DNA of 64,000 bases from Cristatella mucedo (taxonomy: Eukaryota; Bryozoa; Phylactolaemata; Cristatellidae), in assembly GCA_009760855.2 (NCBI GenBank), contig WPIO01000130.1:366501-430500 (forward strand). The letters are read 5' to 3'. The position numbers and the translations under genes are program-made. A model generated the notes under the pieces. The model saw only the letters and a program-made list of their open reading frames with translations, was not told the DNA's origin and did no database searches. Positions 23,494 through 64,000 of this stretch are shown here, one piece after another. The first letter of the stretch is position 1. Each line of letters starts with the position of its first letter.

Positions 23494-23499
23494 TTTATT
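23494..23499 (-). terminator. AATAAA overlapping the eIF4H stop codon
   Basis: The coding sequence ends CAG CAA TAA with AAAAG following, so the stop codon lies inside an AATAAA hexamer. If used, the 3' UTR would be only about 20 nt. A more distal AATAAA lies at 22,739-22,744 (minus strand). Confidence 0.35.
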
Positions 23500-26400
23500 G
23501 CTGACTGCTTTCACTCTGGTTTCGACTCCGGAGGGCTGTCGAAGGATTAGCAGCACCAGCCAGTGATTCGACGTCCGAAGCCCTCATCTCTCTTGGCTTT
23601 CCGCTACCAAAAATCGATGCCTTCCTCATCTGGGAAGTGGCCTCCTCAACCTCGCCTTCTTTTCTGCTCCTGGGTTGAAGCTTAAGCCGAGGCCGTAGAG
23701 CAGCAGTTCCTGAGAAGTAAAGAGAAGCCGTCACAATTGCACAATTCCCAGCTCAGTAGAATGCTGCCACGATTGCAGTTGATACAGCGCACCTTAAATG
23801 ACGGCTCACGGAATGCACACTTCGAAACGGAAGCAAGCAATTATTGCCATGCCATGATCGAATATGACTTTGGCGGTTCATAAAATGCGATTCCTTAAAA
23901 ATGCAACGACCTATACGTACACAAGTGGTGCTCAGGAAGCATAGAAAACTTCATGGCAGCTAAAAACTAACCTTATTGGCATCGAGTAACAAGGAGGTAT
24001 TTAACCCACCCACTTCTAGCCGATTTCCATGCTTACAGAAAAGATATGGTTATACGAAGATAATGGAGTGACGTAGAAAGGTGTGGTCCTGCGACTGACA
24101 GAGCAAGCCCAGACGTTTAGCTTGTATTATGGTTTACATAAGAAGACCAATGCCTACAAATGGCCAGTTGGAACAAAAATACAAGTGCATGAACCGTCCA
24201 CCGAGGAGGAATATAGTACAGGCATCTGACAAAACTTTGGGGCTGGCTAACAGGCTGAAGATAAACCGTCGTCTCTCTAAGCTCAGTAACCGATGGCCGA
24301 CAATATTACCTCCTGTGGCAGCAGCAGTGATAGGGCTGATGAAAGTAACAACAAAAACAATTCAGCTTCCTTTTGTAAGTGGACAAACCAGATGATGTAA
24401 GTTCAATCAGTATTCAGTTCTAAAATTTGGGATCCCACGAACTGAAGGTAAGATTGCTCAAAGAAATCAAATGATCAATGCCAGAAGTGCAGCTGGTAAA
24501 GTACATCATCAATTACATAATGGGCCGAAAAGCCGTAGCAGCTATCACTTCTGCTTGCCGTAGGCACAAAAGGATTGCCTGATACAGGACCAAAACCTGA
24601 TTCTAGGGGTTGAAGCACGATCACCTAACCCAGCAGTTCTCAACCTGTGGGTCGCGACCCCTTCGGGGGTCGAACGACCCGACCCTTTCACACGGGGTTG
24701 CCTAAGACCATCAGAAAACATGCACTTCCACATTTTCACACAACTTTACGGTTGGGGTCGCGACAACACGAAGAATTGTATTAAAGGGCCGTTGTATTAG
24801 GAAGGTTGAGAACCACTGAATTAACCCGCAGGTTAAGACCATGCGGTTCGATGATCTGAGTCGTGAAGTATGAGCACACTACTCTAAGGTCGAAGTTACG
24901 GTCTTAGAAATGTATCAAATGCAAGTGCAGGCACGGGGTACCCTTATTTTTGGCAAGCCCAAATTTTTGCAATGTTATGAAGCTGAAAGTGGACCGACTT
25001 GGCTGTACAGCTGAATAGGTCATCTAATTTTTCAGAGGCCACGGGAGATATGTTGGCCGAAACCATTCCGAGATTAGACTTCACATTTCGCGAGTAACAC
25101 TGCCAAATCCAAGTTGATTTTATTGTCACCCACTTTGCTAAGATTGATAAAGTTTGCAGCCATTTAAGTGCAAATGTCTACAAAAACGCAAGGGAGCTAG
25201 AGAGTTTGAGATAAAGAAAGGCCAGGAAGAACCAATTTACAAGTAATGATGCAAATCTACGTAAACAATAAAAGCATAGATTGTGCTTCACGATTACACC
25301 TGCAATGACTACGTAAATTTTGAAATTAGAGGATCTACAACGGATCCTGGTAAACTCACATTATGACAGTTGAAATCTAGTGCCTGTATTCTTAATAATA
25401 AAAAAAAGCACACCATTATCACGCTAAGACAAGCATGAACAAGCACACAAAAGACTCTCGGCCACAAACTGGTTTGATACTCGGCTAGAAAAACTCAATC
25501 AATCGTGCACAGGTGGTCACGTATCTACGAAGTACCTCGATCTAAACCATTGTTTCACAGTACCAGTGATGCCTAAGTGAGATGAGAGGTGCTCTCGAAA
25601 GGACCTAGTGATCAATTGTATAAATTACCGCTGAGAGATTCAGCTAAATTGGCAGATACTCTAGATAGATTGGCTCTAAAACTCGACTGGAACTTATTGC
25701 TAGGTTTGACAATGAAACTAAGAGGAGGTATGAGAATGAAGCCAACGGCTGACCACCATTGCATTACAGCCACTCTCACATGCCTACTAGTCTGTTGGCT
25801 ACCGAATGCGTACCGAAAGCCGCTTAGGCTGTGAGTGCGCTATACAAAAACTCTCCTGCGTAACACCCACATGGTCTGTATGACTTTGTGGAGTTACTGA
25901 TGGAGATACATTACATTACTATTGCAAGACATTTGAACCAAAGTTTCTTGAAATGGAATGATGTATGGATTACCACAGGAGCTCTACTCACCATCTACCG
26001 TGTTATATGCCTGCTTCTGAATTCCAAATGCATGTAAAGTTATCAAAATGCACGTACATGTATGTACAGTTATCAGTGCAGAAGAAAGTGTCATTATCAC
26101 ATCTGCACTTGGCTTTGCTCGGCTGCAATGGGAATTTACCCAGCCAACCAAGCTCAGCATTTGTGCCAGCGCTGTTGTCAGGCTAATCTGCCAGCAAGAC
26201 TAGACTAAGAAAAACGTCGGGCAGTAAGCAAGCAAACAGATGAGGGAACCCTGCAGACGATGCTGATGCTGAGGGTGATGAGAGAACGAGGTCGACGACT
26301 TGCCGGGCGACCTCAAAGATTGATAAGCAGCTAGTCAAATTACAATATCTAGCCACGCTCCTGTGCTGGCTGTTCAACCCACCAGAGATTCGTCTGCAGC

Positions 26401-29400
26401 ACAAGCACCAGTGAAGGCCAAAAAACCCAGACCAGTCATACGCATTACCTTTTCAAAAGCGCCAAAGCACGACTGCCAAGGGGGCCTGCGAGTGCAGACA
26501 GCAGCCGTGCACGTTCTACGAAGGAAACGTCCAGCCACAGCTTGCGCTGAAACCGGCCGGTCGGGCAGCCGAAAGCAGCAAATCGGAACGAGCAGACGCA
26601 GTGAGAAGGCTTACCAGGCGAGGGCTCACGTATAGTGGGATCCTCCGAGCGGCCTTCGCGGCGACCCTCTCGTTCTCGCCTGCCAAATCCAGACCTACGG
26701 CACACGAAGAGGAGCATTTCTTCTTGGCAACCGTGGCAAGCTACACGACAGCAAGCAGCTGCACGACGGGCCGACCTCACATCGAGCAGACAATAGTCGC
26801 CCTCTTTCCTACCCGCCACGGGAATCATCTCGACCGTCTCGGTCAGCGCCGCCACCATAGCCCGAGCCGCCGCCACCTCGGTAGGAGTCCCTGTCGCCAC
26901 CGTAACGGGTGCTGCCGCCGAAGCCACCAGGTCCGCCGCTGCTGCCAGCACCACGGTAGCCACTGCCGCCGCCCTGGGTGGATGACCTGTCGTCGAAGCC
27001 GCCGCCACCGCCAAAGTCGCCCGGGCGACCGCCGGGGCCACCCCTCGGCCGATCGAAGCCGCCACCGCCTCCTCGACCACCACGGTCACCGCCAAAACTT
27101 TTGTTATCGCTGCGCCTGCCCTCGGCAACATCGACGCGTAGGTATCGGTCTTCGACTTGCTGAAAGTGCAAGAGAAGGCTAGCAGTAGCTTCAGTAATAG
27201 GAGCTAGTATTAATAGTAGCTAATTAGGAGCTAGTTAAGAGGGAGAAGAAAGAGGAATTCGGCACAAAAGGGCCCCCTACGATACAAAAGCTCTACAGGC
27301 ATACCTAACTTACTAGCAAGGGAAAACCTAGTCTTACTCATAAATTGGAAGGCCCATCCCTTCGAATAGGCTCGGTCAGCTGTTCTCCTGCAGCCTGTGC
27401 AAGCAATCAGAATGTCAATTTGTTGCCAACTCTTTCCATATGCTGAAGGGCTCGAGCCCACACCTTCGGTCGTCGGAGGTGAGAATCTTGACCTCGGTAG
27501 TCACAGGCAAGCACCTTAACTCCTGGGCCAAACCAGGGCATCGACAAGAATCCCAGATTCAAGCTGGTCCAAATCGATAATTCCCTAATCTAGTTATCCT
27601 GACAGGATGCTTACAGTTTGGTTACAACCTGAGGCTATGCTTGTCTTTTCCAAATGGCAAAATTGTCATATTGCATCACTTCTTATCGACATGTACTGGC
27701 TCTCCATCATTATATGTTGCATATTGTTCCACCACTCGAGTTTAGGTTCCTTTATTATCTTGATCCAGCATACCAATCCGAACTACTCTCTAATCAAGCC
27801 AGGCATTGTACCACCAGCTCTTATCCGCTCGCGATGGTGCCTCAAGTTCGAATGCTTTACGAATCTGGAACTTTCTTACAACTGGCATCACCACATAATC
27901 AGACTTATGATTTAAAAAGCTGTTTGCCAGACCTCAGCCACTTCATCAAGCAGTAGCTGCAAGAATGATCTTTCTCAGCACTCCAGAACGTGCACACGAG
28001 GAGGCTCATTGTAGCCTCTTATGTTGCATTTGGCGTATGAAAAGGCACACACTATACCAAACCTTGAGCAGCAACCTACTCACGACATGCATAAAACAGC
28101 ACTTCTTTAGACAACGCTACAACTTTTACTACAGTGTCCAACACATTGCCCCATTTGGAACATGAAGGGCCCAGCAGAGGTCTTGTGACACTACACCAGT
28201 TCCTGTTTGTTGGTTAACGTACACTGAAGTGCAATTTGAGGGGGTGGGGCAGGAGGGACACTGCTTTCGGTAACTGGTGAAGAATCCCACTCTCACAAGT
28301 TACCCAGCCAGTTCCATGGACTACATGCCCGTTGGCCAACACATATTTGCAAAAGTGAATTTTGAAATAGCAGATCCAGATTACTCCTCGATAGCCACCG
28401 GCTCTCGGTTTTGAACCGATTACGTGTCCCACACCACTTTCAAGTATGGCAAACAAACTTGTTTTCCATTGCAGCTTCCTCTTTCGGTTCAAATGCCAAT
28501 TCATTTGACTTTTAGTTTCAAAGTGAGTTCACTATTGCTAATGGCACTGTTCACGGGCCTTCATAATTTTGGCTATATGAAAATTTAAGTAATTTATCGA
28601 TAATGGGCTGTGTGAATACCTACAGCCAAATAGTGACAAGTTGGATATCATCTAAACGATATAAGTGATCAAACTGAGCAATGCGATTGCTCAATCTGAT
28701 CTGGCTGCAGTTTGCAAGTGCAAAAACGCCCGATTTTTTACACCCAAACTAGATCCCGCAGCATAAGTTTAGAAATTTGTTCGACAGAGCCCCCATAATC
28801 TCATCAAGCAAAAGCCAGACTAATCCTGTGCTTGCTAGTAAATCGCCAATTTCCTTGCTAGTAATTTGCATTTCCTTGTTAGGAAATTGTATTTCCTCGC
28901 ACACAACAGACACCTAAAAGCGAAGGTCTTGACAATACGGTACTGACAAAATCAACGACAATCACACTCATGGTCACGGATATCCTTGCACCGAAACTTG
29001 TTACAAAGCAATACAGCTAATGAGGTCACTTACAGCTTTGTGTGAGTCACGATTTGTCAGACTATTCTCTGTAACACCGGACCCCCGTTGTGCACTATGA
29101 TTCGTTGGACAAGCCAAAGATGGTACTTTAGAGCAGAGCATAACTACAGTTAGCTAAGGTACTTCAACTACGGTCAATGTTTAAAAAGTTTTCATTTTGG
29201 AAATGCCTACCTATGTACTCGACGAGTTTAGAGCAGTGGAAAATATCGCCTATCCATGTAGTAATAACGACCAGCCCATACCAGTAGGTTCAATAAAAAA
29301 AAAAAAAAAAAAGTAGCAATGCCAGTAGTTGCTCAAGCAATACATTTTCATTAAAGCGGGATCACCAAGCAATAAGTGGCTACAAAAGGAACGGCTGCTG

Positions 29401-32400
29401 CACTGTACTTACAGCACCATCATTTGCTAGTGCTTCTCTTAATGAAGCAGCATCGGCAAACTCGACGTAGGCAAAGCCTGCAATAGGCACGTCTTAAGTC
29501 AACAAAAATAAAAACAAATACCGAGCAGCAGCATAAAGGAAGGAACTATAAGTCTCCACACCTTTAAATCTGTCGGTTTCCCTATCTCTGACGAGCCGCA
29601 CACTTTTCACCTGGAAGAAACAAAGAGAGCTATCAGGCAAACTCAGCAGTGCACAGTACACCTCGATTCAAAATTCAACACAAGCTAGGGCCCATGAAAA
29701 CATCCATACGAAGGAGCTGGCTAAAGAGCTTACACCAGCAAACCAGGTGCCAAGTTCACAAGAGCAGGTCTGCCTTCTTGATTTGACCAAAGTGGTGAGG
29801 GGACAGCAAAAGTCTTTTGATTGACCGTGACAAATATCATGCTTTTTATTGAAAGCCTTGCAAGAGTGAAGCAGTCGAGATAGCGGGTCGCCATCAAGGC
29901 AACTACACGTTAAAAAAGAGTAACATGCACATGATGGCCTATCAAATGCAGTAAAAAGAAAAAAGACAACCGCCACTTGGTGAGGTGACTTGACAGGAGA
30001 AAGGAGCATCGTCAAGCTGTGCTTTGATCTGTGGCAAAATTGCAGCCCACAAACAACAAACTATCCCAAAGCATCTGGAAGGTCTTGCTAAGGCAGCGGT
30101 TCTCAACCTGTGGGTCACGACCCCTATGGGGGCCGAACGACCCTGACACAGGGGTCGCCTAAGACCATCGGAAAACAAGCATTTCCACGTTTTACACAAA
30201 ATAATTTTATGGTTGGGGGTCGCCACAACAAGAGGAAATGTATTAAAGGGTCGCGGCATTAGGAAGTTGAGAACCACTGTGCTAAGGGGTGCAATAAATT
30301 ACACCAATCCGCCGGAATCCACTCAAACCAGCCTCAGCTTGGATTACATAATACACTCGGTTGTCGCTAGCATGTATTAAAAATTTCTCGTGACCACGAA
30401 CAAGTTCTCATGCAATCCACTGCAATCGATTGCAGTGGCCACAGGCGCAATGGCACGAAACTAGCGTGCCAAGCTAGCTAAAGTTACAGGAGAAGACAGG
30501 AACATCCAACCGTACTGCTAGCAACAAAATGCTTCAAAACGGACAAAACAAGAAAATGTACCATTATAAATAGGAGCACTTTGTCGACAGCAAGGCACAG
30601 CTGTTTTGAGGCTTTGTGGTTTGCGAACAATGGACAGACTGCCCATATGGCTAAGAAACCAAATTCAAGTGCTCCATGAAAAATACCAGCAGGCAGCTGT
30701 GTTTTTCACATGGTCACTCTCAGGTCCAACTTAGCAGGCTAGTCCCATCATTAATTCGCTTCCACATTGTCACGACTTGTGGGATATTACCTGTCACACA
30801 GCAATAGGAATGCAGCTTTCCGAGCTTAGAGGCTGTTGATTTCTACGTTTCATGGCTTCTACACGTTAGATCTATTTTTCTTAGGACCCTAGCTTTCTTC
30901 TGCAGATGACATTCTTCGGCCATTCCAGAATTTATACGTCGATAGATTTGTGGCCGAGGGCCAACAGGACATCGAGCATCCTATCGTTCTGGGGTAAGCA
31001 CACTCATGCCTACACACAAACCGACATCTAGCAGAATAAGAATTTCTGCTTCCAACAAAGAGAGAAAGGCTAGCCTTGATCAGGAAGTGCAAAGGAAAAG
31101 GGTGCAAACGAACGAAAAGAGAGCTCGAAAAAATACCACTGGAAAGAGCTCCCGGTGACAGGCTAATAAGTTAGCATTTAACCACTGGGCCAAACCAGCG
31201 CTGCATTTGATAACCGGCTGCATTTGATGATCGCATCTACTCACAAAGTACAAGAACGCATCTGCACCTAAAGTCAGTCACCAGAAGCTAAAGTTTAGCA
31301 AAGCTGCCTAGGCCATTATAGCCAAAACAAACCCGGAGCTTGAAATAAATAAGCAGCTCCCACACGGCCAGGTACATGATGCATCTCCAAATGGCAAGCT
31401 TACTATTCAAAGTAGAATATTTGGGAAGCTCAGGTGCTAGAACACTACTGCATTCACCATCACTTAGTAGCTTAGTGGAAACAGGAAGCAGAGACCACTC
31501 TGCACGGCAGATAGCTGAACCCAATAGCATTTCGAACGCGCTAATGCAAACACTTACATGCAAGATTAATATAATACCCTGCCCGAGTCATAGTACGCTT
31601 GTTAAGACGAATCAGGCCCGAAGCGTTAGCTACATGGCTGCCAGTCCACACTTTTATCTTGCAACCTGCCACCCTCCAGCCAATATCTGCATGCACTGGA
31701 CAATGCTAGAGAGATGAACCACTACAGAGGATGTGGGTTCATTAAGTATATGCCATTAGGTGAACCGTGATGGCGCACTAGGTAAGGCGGTTGCTTTTTA
31801 CGACCTTGTACCCGAGGTCGTGGGTTCGAATCCAGCGATGGGCGAGTCGCTTATCGCTGCTGCAAGCGGTGGTGATAACCGTAAATGCTCTTCTCTCGTT
31901 ATAAAAAAGAAGCTGTAAAATCAGATAGTATTTTTTGACCAATGGGTCGACGGCACTTGATCACAAAGGGTTTGACGTTGCACCGAGAAGGATACCTACA
32001 AGCATTCATTAGGTCACGCCCAGCAACTGTGCACCCGGCATCGGCCAGCTTTCACCCGAGTCACAGACTTTCATATGTACCTCAAGCTCTTTAAATATTT
32101 GTTCCAGGTCGCTTTGGACAATGCCGTCAGGGAGGTTGCCAACGTACGCCGTATACGGCGGTGCGTCGGGTATAGGCTTCTGCGATCGTCTGCCGCCACC
32201 GCCGCCGCCTCCACGGCCGCTGCAAATAAGATACGAGCAAAATTCTAGCAAGTCCTCCGGAGAACCATCTTGAAGACGACAGATGTCGCGAGCGAGAACA
32301 GCCTAGGCGCTATTAACGCGTTAATAGCAATGATTTTGGGCCAAGTACTTTCCAGGGTCTCATATAATGCGGGATCTTGGCGCTCTGCATCGCAGGATAA

Positions 32401-32688
32401 ATCCGGCTTTCGCCAAGAGAAAATAGGTCTATGACCAAGCAAACCACCAATAACTCAGGCTCCGTGCCACGGAGGCAGGCCCGTAAGCACACCGCACGGA
32501 ACCATGTGCTACTCGACATGAAAAGTTGCTCCTAACGATGGCTGAAACAAGATCGCTACAATTTTGAATCTAAGAAGGTAGGAACACGCCGCTGCTTCTC
32601 CGTTACTCTACCCGCCGTAGCCGGATCCGTAGCCGCTACGGTCTCCGTAATGCCTGGAACCTGATTGAAAACCATCGTAGTCGGCCAT
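23495..32688 (-). CDS. EIF4H: eukaryotic translation initiation factor 4H (eIF4H), 7 exons, complete
   Basis: Exons in transcript order: 32688-32612, 32219-32081, 29610-29562, 29477-29413, 27159-26813, 26694-26615, 23709-23495. They give 972 nt and 323 residues with consistent phases and GT-AG introns; human eIF4H is about 248 residues. eIF4H is a cytoplasmic RNA-binding cofactor that stimulates the eIF4A helicase when it unwinds mRNA 5' UTRs. Seen: start MADYDGF; a Gly/Arg-rich segment; one RRM with RNP2 AYVGNL (about residues 50-55) and RNP1 KGFAYVEF (about 88-95), continuing [13 protein letters not shown]; a long RGG/glycine-rich region (about 130-225) that accounts for the extra length; then [10 protein letters not shown] and [11 protein letters not shown] near the C-terminus, matching the vertebrate RPRLQLKPRT and AIFGGARPREE motifs. 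The start has A at -3 and G at +4. It is head-to-head with MYBBP1A. eIF4B is the nearest alternative, but size and C-terminal motifs favour eIF4H. Confidence 0.94.
24631..24818 (+). mobile_element. non-autonomous hAT element, SPIN-like, copy A (188 bp)
   Basis: It begins CAGCAGTTCTCAACCTGTGG and ends GAAGGTTGAGAACCACTG, which are inverted termini. Inside are GTCGCGACCCCTTCGGGGGT, GAACGACCC and CCTAAGACCATCAGAAAAC, then TATTAAAGGGCCG. From memory this matches the SPIN family of hAT miniature transposons. Flanks ACCTAACC and AATTAACC agree at six of eight positions, consistent with a decayed 8-bp target duplication. Confidence 0.85.
24940..25130 (-). repeat. L2/CR1-like LINE fragment
   Basis: The minus strand encodes [19 protein letters not shown], matching [18 protein letters not shown] of the longer LINE copy at 33,320-34,165. 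A further degenerate stretch near 25,560-25,700 resembles the minus-strand LINE at 54,270-54,350. Confidence 0.65.
25800..25925 (+). repeat. dispersed repeat family 3
   Basis: Blocks ACCGAAAGCCGCTTAGGCT, GAGTGCGCTATACAAAAAC, TCTCCTGCGTAACACCCACA and TTTGTGGAGTTACTGATGGA, then GATACATTACATT. It is the best-preserved copy in the window. Confidence 0.65.
27430..27540 (-). repeat. SINE family 2, diverged reverse copy
   Basis: The plus strand reads CATATGCTGAAGGGCTCGAG, ..., AAGCACCTTAACTCCTGGGC and CAAACCAG, the reverse complement of the family 2 B-box and A-box region. An internal insertion separates the two boxes. Confidence 0.65.
27600..27945 (+). repeat. L2/CR1-like LINE C-terminus, heavily decayed
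   Basis: The frames read [14 protein letters not shown]-like and [10 protein letters not shown]-like pieces. The order follows the RHSCHITPLLADLHWLPVKQ to PTAWNSLP segment of the copy at 33,320-34,165, with stops and frameshifts. Confidence 0.5.
30094..30279 (+). mobile_element. non-autonomous hAT element, SPIN-like, copy B (186 bp) with perfect 8-bp TSD
   Basis: It begins CAGCGGTTCTCAACCTGTGG and ends GAAGTTGAGAACCACTG. It is flanked on both sides by TGCTAAGG (30,086-30,093 and 30,280-30,287), a perfect 8-bp target-site duplication as expected for hAT transposition. Internal blocks ACGACCCCTATGGGGGCCGA, GGGGTCGCCTAAGACCATCG and GGTTGGGGGTCGCCACAACA match SPIN elements as I remember them. 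It is too short to code for a transposase. It lies in eIF4H intron 2. Confidence 0.92.
30417..30438. repeat. perfect 22-bp palindrome
   Basis: CCACTGCAATC is followed directly by its exact reverse complement. Related but imperfect sequence occurs at 61,380-61,625. Confidence 0.9.
30906..30993 (+). other. orphan exon-like segment antisense in eIF4H intron 2
   Basis: A pyrimidine-rich tract and CTTTCTTCTGCAG precede it, and GGTAAGC follows. The 88 bp between read, in one frame, [18 protein letters not shown] followed by [11 protein letters not shown]. Composition looks protein-like, but other frames are open too, and no neighbouring exon was found. It may be chance or a gene relic. Confidence 0.2.
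31145..31205 (-). repeat. SINE family 2, partial reverse copy
   Basis: The plus strand TTTAACCACTGGGCCAAACC followed by AGCGCTG is the reverse complement of the family 2 5' end (A-box region). The tail is missing. Confidence 0.6.
31759..31938 (+). repeat. SINE family 1 copy, eIF4H intron 2
   Basis: AGGTGAACCGTGATGGCGCA, B-box GGGTTCGAATCC (a perfect tRNA-type B-box), GTGGTGAT hairpin half and the AAGAAGCTGTAAAATCAGAT tail. It is inserted antisense to eIF4H. Confidence 0.85.
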
Positions 32689-32944
32689 TTTCCCTAAAAG
32701 GGATGCGCGTGCGCGCAGACGGGTGCCTGACCATATCATGGACTAATAATTTCTGCTAATTTGATAATATAAGCTTCTAAATTATGTCTTTCACTCTTAC
32801 AATAAATGCATCAAGGGCAGTTTCTCACTGTTATTATAAAGCATAAGATAGAATCGGTCGCCAGCTGATTCGTAAGGCAACCTTTGCCTAGTCACGGATA
32901 CAGCAGTTCCAATTATTCTCCACGCTCCTGCTCCGCATGTCGGC
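32689..32944. promoter_or_regulatory. putative bidirectional promoter between eIF4H and MYBBP1A
   Basis: Only 256 bp separate the two divergent start codons, so both transcripts most likely begin here. No clear TATA box stands at a typical distance for either gene. The centre is AT-rich (about 32,735-32,790). Confidence 0.6.
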
Positions 32945-63888
<30,944 letters not shown>

Positions 63889-64000
63889 GTTGCATTCGCA
63901 TTTTAGTGTTCTGCTGGCTCCACGTTTTTGCGAAGTTTATTGTGCTTTGGTTCCTGCTTGTACCATAATCACGTTAGGTTCAAATTATGGGCGTAGTAGA

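Larger units (their letters stand above)
23710..26614. other. eIF4H intron 6
   Basis: It holds a hAT/SPIN-like element (24,631-24,818), an L2-like fragment (24,940-25,130), a family 3 repeat (25,800-25,925) and otherwise unremarkable sequence. A plausible-looking exon at 26,445-26,560 (minus) is not needed for the eIF4H frame. Confidence 0.6.
27160..29412. other. eIF4H intron 4
   Basis: It holds a SINE family 2 piece (27,430-27,540), a decayed L2-like C-terminus (27,600-27,945) and an A18 run at about 29,294. From about 28,150 to 29,400 I see nothing recognisable apart from that run. Confidence 0.55.

Noticed and set aside
26453-26560. Possible eIF4H last exon just after exon 6
   Set aside because: It has an acceptor-like TTTCAG, but its translation lacks the conserved RPRLxLxPR motif, which is found at 23,709-23,495 in correct phase.
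26445-27131. 228-residue minus-strand frame
   Set aside because: It runs in a different frame from eIF4H exon 5 and only joins real coding sequence at 26,694-26,615; the rest is out-of-frame glycine-rich sequence.
29294-29312. A18 run after AATA as the end of a processed pseudogene
   Set aside because: No recognisable coding sequence upstream and no clear target duplication.

Overview
This is animal nuclear DNA. Genes are split into many short exons with GT-AG introns, and the DNA between and within them is filled with LINE, SINE and DNA-transposon relics and CA/CT microsatellites. I found no prokaryotic operons, phage or CRISPR. The proteins (SLC6 transporter, eIF4H, MYBBP1A) are metazoan. 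An invertebrate, perhaps a lophotrochozoan, is my best guess, but the window does not settle it.

Layout. Bases 3-197 may be the 3' end of an upstream membrane-protein gene. From 198 to 11,900 the DNA is GC-rich and apparently non-coding, with tandem repeats, a SINE and a pogo-like transposase relic. A complete 14-exon SLC6 transporter gene (+) spans 11,928-17,782, with a poly(A) signal at 18,240. From 18,260 to 23,490 lies intergenic DNA with a 33-bp minisatellite, SINEs and one copy of a 1.47-kb duplication. A complete 7-exon eIF4H gene (-) spans 23,495-32,688. A 256-bp gap separates its start codon from that of MYBBP1A (+), which starts at 32,945 and runs off the window end; 22 exons (818 codons) are present. 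I joined each gene by hand from splice sites. The summed exon lengths stay in frame: 2,082, 972 and 2,454 nt.

How the genes relate. eIF4H (cofactor of the eIF4A helicase in translation initiation) and MYBBP1A/Pol5 (nucleolar, rRNA synthesis) form a head-to-head pair that probably shares a promoter. Both serve growth and translation. The SLC6 gene looks independent.

Repeats. The MYBBP1A introns hold L2/CR1-type LINE pieces covering endonuclease, reverse transcriptase, C-terminus and 3' tail. A tRNA-derived SINE family carries the same 3' tail, implying a LINE-SINE partnership. eIF4H introns hold two short hAT elements that resemble the horizontally transferred SPIN family, one with a perfect 8-bp target duplication. 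A Tc1/mariner transposase relic lies in MYBBP1A intron 13. I found no wholly new system. The most notable points are the SPIN-like insertions, the altered ion-site residues of the SLC6 protein, the 19.4-kb-spaced direct duplication flanking eIF4H, and the LINE-SINE tail sharing.
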